Below, piece after piece: positions 5,134 to 6,551 of a stretch of 6,551 bases of DNA. Source of the stretch: Pseudomonadota bacterium (GTDB lineage Bacteria; Pseudomonadota; Alphaproteobacteria; Acetobacterales; Acetobacteraceae). Each line of letters begins with the position of its first letter. Position 1 is the first letter of the stretch. The position numbers were made by a program, and so were the translations under genes. The stretch is taken from assembly GCA_021808205.1 (NCBI GenBank), contig JAKBCD010000111.1, forward strand, positions 1 to 6,551, given 5' to 3'. The notes below the pieces were generated by a model. The model ran no database searches. It worked only from the letters and a program-made list of their open reading frames with translations, and was not told the DNA's origin.

Positions 5134-6441
5134 ATGCCCGACGCCACCCTGCCCAGCGACTATAAGGTCAAGGACATCTCCCTGGCCGAATGGGGCCGCA
5201 AGGAAATCGCCATGGCCGAGGACGAAATGCCCGGCCTGATGGCGCTGCGCGCGGAGTTCGGTAAATCCAAGCCGCTTTCCGGCGCGCGCATTGTCGGCTG
5301 CCTGCACATGACCATCCAGACCGCCGTGCTGATCGAGACGCTGGTGGCACTTGGCGCGTCCGTGCGCTGGTCCTCCTGCAACATTTTCTCCACACAAGAC
5401 CAGGCCGCCGCCGCCATCGCCGCCGCGGGCATTCCTGTGTTCGCCTGGAAGGGCTTAAGCGAGGAAGAGTTCTGGTGGTGCATCGAGCAGACGCTGCGCG
5501 GCCCGGATGGCTGGACACCGAACATGATCCTGGACGATGGCGGCGACGTGACGCAGATCATGCACGACAAATATCCCGAAATGATGAAGGATATTCGCGG
5601 CATCTCCGAGGAAACCACCACCGGCGTGCACCGGCTGTGGGAGATGGCCAAGGCCGGCAAGCTGCTGGTGCCCGCCATCAACGTGAACGACAGCGTCACC
5701 AAATCCAAGTTCGACAATCTCTATGGCTGCCGCGAGAGCCTGGTGGATGGCATCCGCCGTGGCACGGATGTGATGATGTCCGGCAAGGTTGCCGTGGTTG
5801 CGGGCTTCGGCGATGTCGGCAAGGGTTCCGCTGCCAGCCTGCGCAATGCCGGCTGCCGCGTGAAGGTATGCGAGATTGACCCGATCTGCGCCCTGCAAGC
5901 CGCGATGGAAGGCTATGAAGTGGTGACCATGGAAGACGCCGCCCCGGTGGGCGACATCTTCGTGACCGCCACGGGCAATGTGGACGTGATCACCATCGAG
6001 CATATGCGCGCCATGAAGCACCGCGCCATCGTCTGCAATATCGGGCATTTCGACAGCGAGATTCAGATCGAGAGCCTGCGCAATTATAAATGGGACAATG
6101 TGAAGCCGCAGGTGGATGAGGTTGTGTTCCACGACGGCAAGCGCCTGATCGTGCTCTCCGAAGGGCGCCTGGTTAACCTGGGCAATGCCACCGGTCATCC
6201 CAGCTTCGTGATGTCCGCCAGCTTCACCAACCAGGTACTGGCACAGATCGAGCTATGGACCGCGCCGGCGGGCAAGTACGAGAAGCAGGTGTACGTGCTG
6301 CCGCGCCATCTGGACGAAAAAGTGGCCGCCCTGCATCTGGCCAAGGTTGGCGCGAAGCTGACGAAGCTTTCGCAGAAGCAAGCGGATTATCTCGGCCTTG
6401 CCGTGCAGGGCCCGTTCAAGCACGAGCTTTACCGCTATTGA
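5134..6441 (+). CDS. ahcY: S-adenosyl-L-homocysteine hydrolase
   Basis: NAD-dependent cytoplasmic enzyme that splits S-adenosylhomocysteine into adenosine and homocysteine, relieving inhibition of methyltransferases and feeding methionine regeneration. At 435 aa the frame is complete. Visible marks: substrate-site HMT at 58-60; first signature [13 protein letters not shown] at 82-94; DDGGD at 134-138; SEETTTGVH at 158-166; [11 protein letters not shown] at 185-195 with catalytic Lys190, Asp194 and Asn195; Rossmann GFGDVGKG at 224-231; and the C-terminal PFKHELYRY, where Lys429 and Tyr433 should reach the NAD site of a neighbouring subunit. The loop between DDGGD and SEETTTG is short, as in the human enzyme, without the roughly 40-residue insertion of many bacterial homologues. 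The ATG at 5134 has AAGGA 9 nt upstream. Its TGA overlaps the ATG of the next gene. Confidence 0.97.
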   Translation: MPDATLPSDYKVKDISLAEWGRKEIAMAEDEMPGLMALRAEFGKSKPLSGARIVGCLHMTIQTAVLIETLVALGASVRWSSCNIFSTQDQAAAAIAAAGIPVFAWKGLSEEEFWWCIEQTLRGPDGWTPNMILDDGGDVTQIMHDKYPEMMKDIRGISEETTTGVHRLWEMAKAGKLLVPAINVNDSVTKSKFDNLYGCRESLVDGIRRGTDVMMSGKVAVVAGFGDVGKGSAASLRNAGCRVKVCEIDPICALQAAMEGYEVVTMEDAAPVGDIFVTATGNVDVITIEHMRAMKHRAIVCNIGHFDSEIQIESLRNYKWDNVKPQVDEVVFHDGKRLIVLSEGRLVNLGNATGHPSFVMSASFTNQVLAQIELWTAPAGKYEKQVYVLPRHLDEKVAALHLAKVGAKLTKLSQKQADYLGLAVQGPFKHELYRY

Positions 6442-6551
6442 TGCGAGGGGTTGGCGGCATCCTGTCCGTAACGGGTCTCGGCCTGCTGGCGGGCGGGATG
6501 CTGCTGTTTCCCCTCTTCACCTATCTGGCCTTCACCCGGCTGCCGATGAAT
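6441..6551 (+). CDS. Membrane protein, N-terminal part (runs off right edge)
   Basis: The ATG at 6441 shares its A with the ahcY TGA stop (TGATG), and the frame stays open for all 37 codons to the window edge. The visible protein starts with Met-Arg and is then strongly hydrophobic from about residue 4 to 30 (ILSVTGLGLLAGG, MLLFPLFTYLAF), so the first segment should be membrane-inserted, followed by FTRLPMN. The pattern of a Gly-Gly-rich helix, aromatic stretch and F-x-x-LP resembles DUF4149/TMEM205-like small membrane proteins, but too little is visible to assign a family. GAGGGG lies after the ATG, so no independent ribosome-binding site is seen other than sequence inside ahcY. Translation coupled to ahcY is likely. 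Confidence 0.6.
   Translation, partial: MRGVGGILSVTGLGLLAGGMLLFPLFTYLAFTRLPMN

Noticed and set aside
5455..6198. Long open frame (247 codons) on the minus strand inside ahcY
   Set aside because: It is antisense to a fully conserved enzyme gene. Its His/Ala-rich product looks like the complement of GC-rich codon use and has no recognisable domain.

Overview
The window is GC-rich, densely coding chromosomal DNA with housekeeping genes and no sign of mobile elements, CRISPR arrays or rRNA/tRNA genes. The protein sequences look alphaproteobacterial: the UvrC and Pgi variants, an HDFNNLL-type histidine kinase, and a periplasmic PCu(A)C copper chaperone. An acidophilic or acetic-acid type (Acetobacteraceae-like) organism is my best guess, but this rests on general resemblance and not on a search.

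Layout: a minus-strand block runs from about 4514 down to 1. In transcription order it holds folB (dihydroneopterin aldolase, folate synthesis), a 217-bp AT-richer intergenic region, uvrC (excinuclease subunit C), pgi (glucose-6-phosphate isomerase, 61 bp after uvrC), a terminator-like hairpin, and the 5' part of a histidine kinase that runs off the left edge. A plus-strand block starts at 4596. It holds a PCu(A)C-type copper chaperone, ahcY (S-adenosylhomocysteine hydrolase), and the first 37 codons of a membrane protein whose start codon overlaps the ahcY stop. The two blocks diverge from an 81-bp region (4515-4595). No gene-free stretch exceeds 300 bases; the longest is 3887-4103.

The genes belong to separate pathways (folate/one-carbon metabolism, nucleotide excision repair, upper glycolysis, phosphorelay signalling, copper delivery, the activated-methyl cycle). 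No dedicated multi-gene system is visible. I found no convincing novel system. What merits a second look is regulatory: a perfect DnaA box just upstream of the uvrC ribosome-binding site, an inverted repeat that could mask the pgi Shine-Dalgarno unless uvrC is being translated, a three-armed repeat after folB, and an almost leaderless promoter/start arrangement for a kinase with essentially no N-terminal sensor region.
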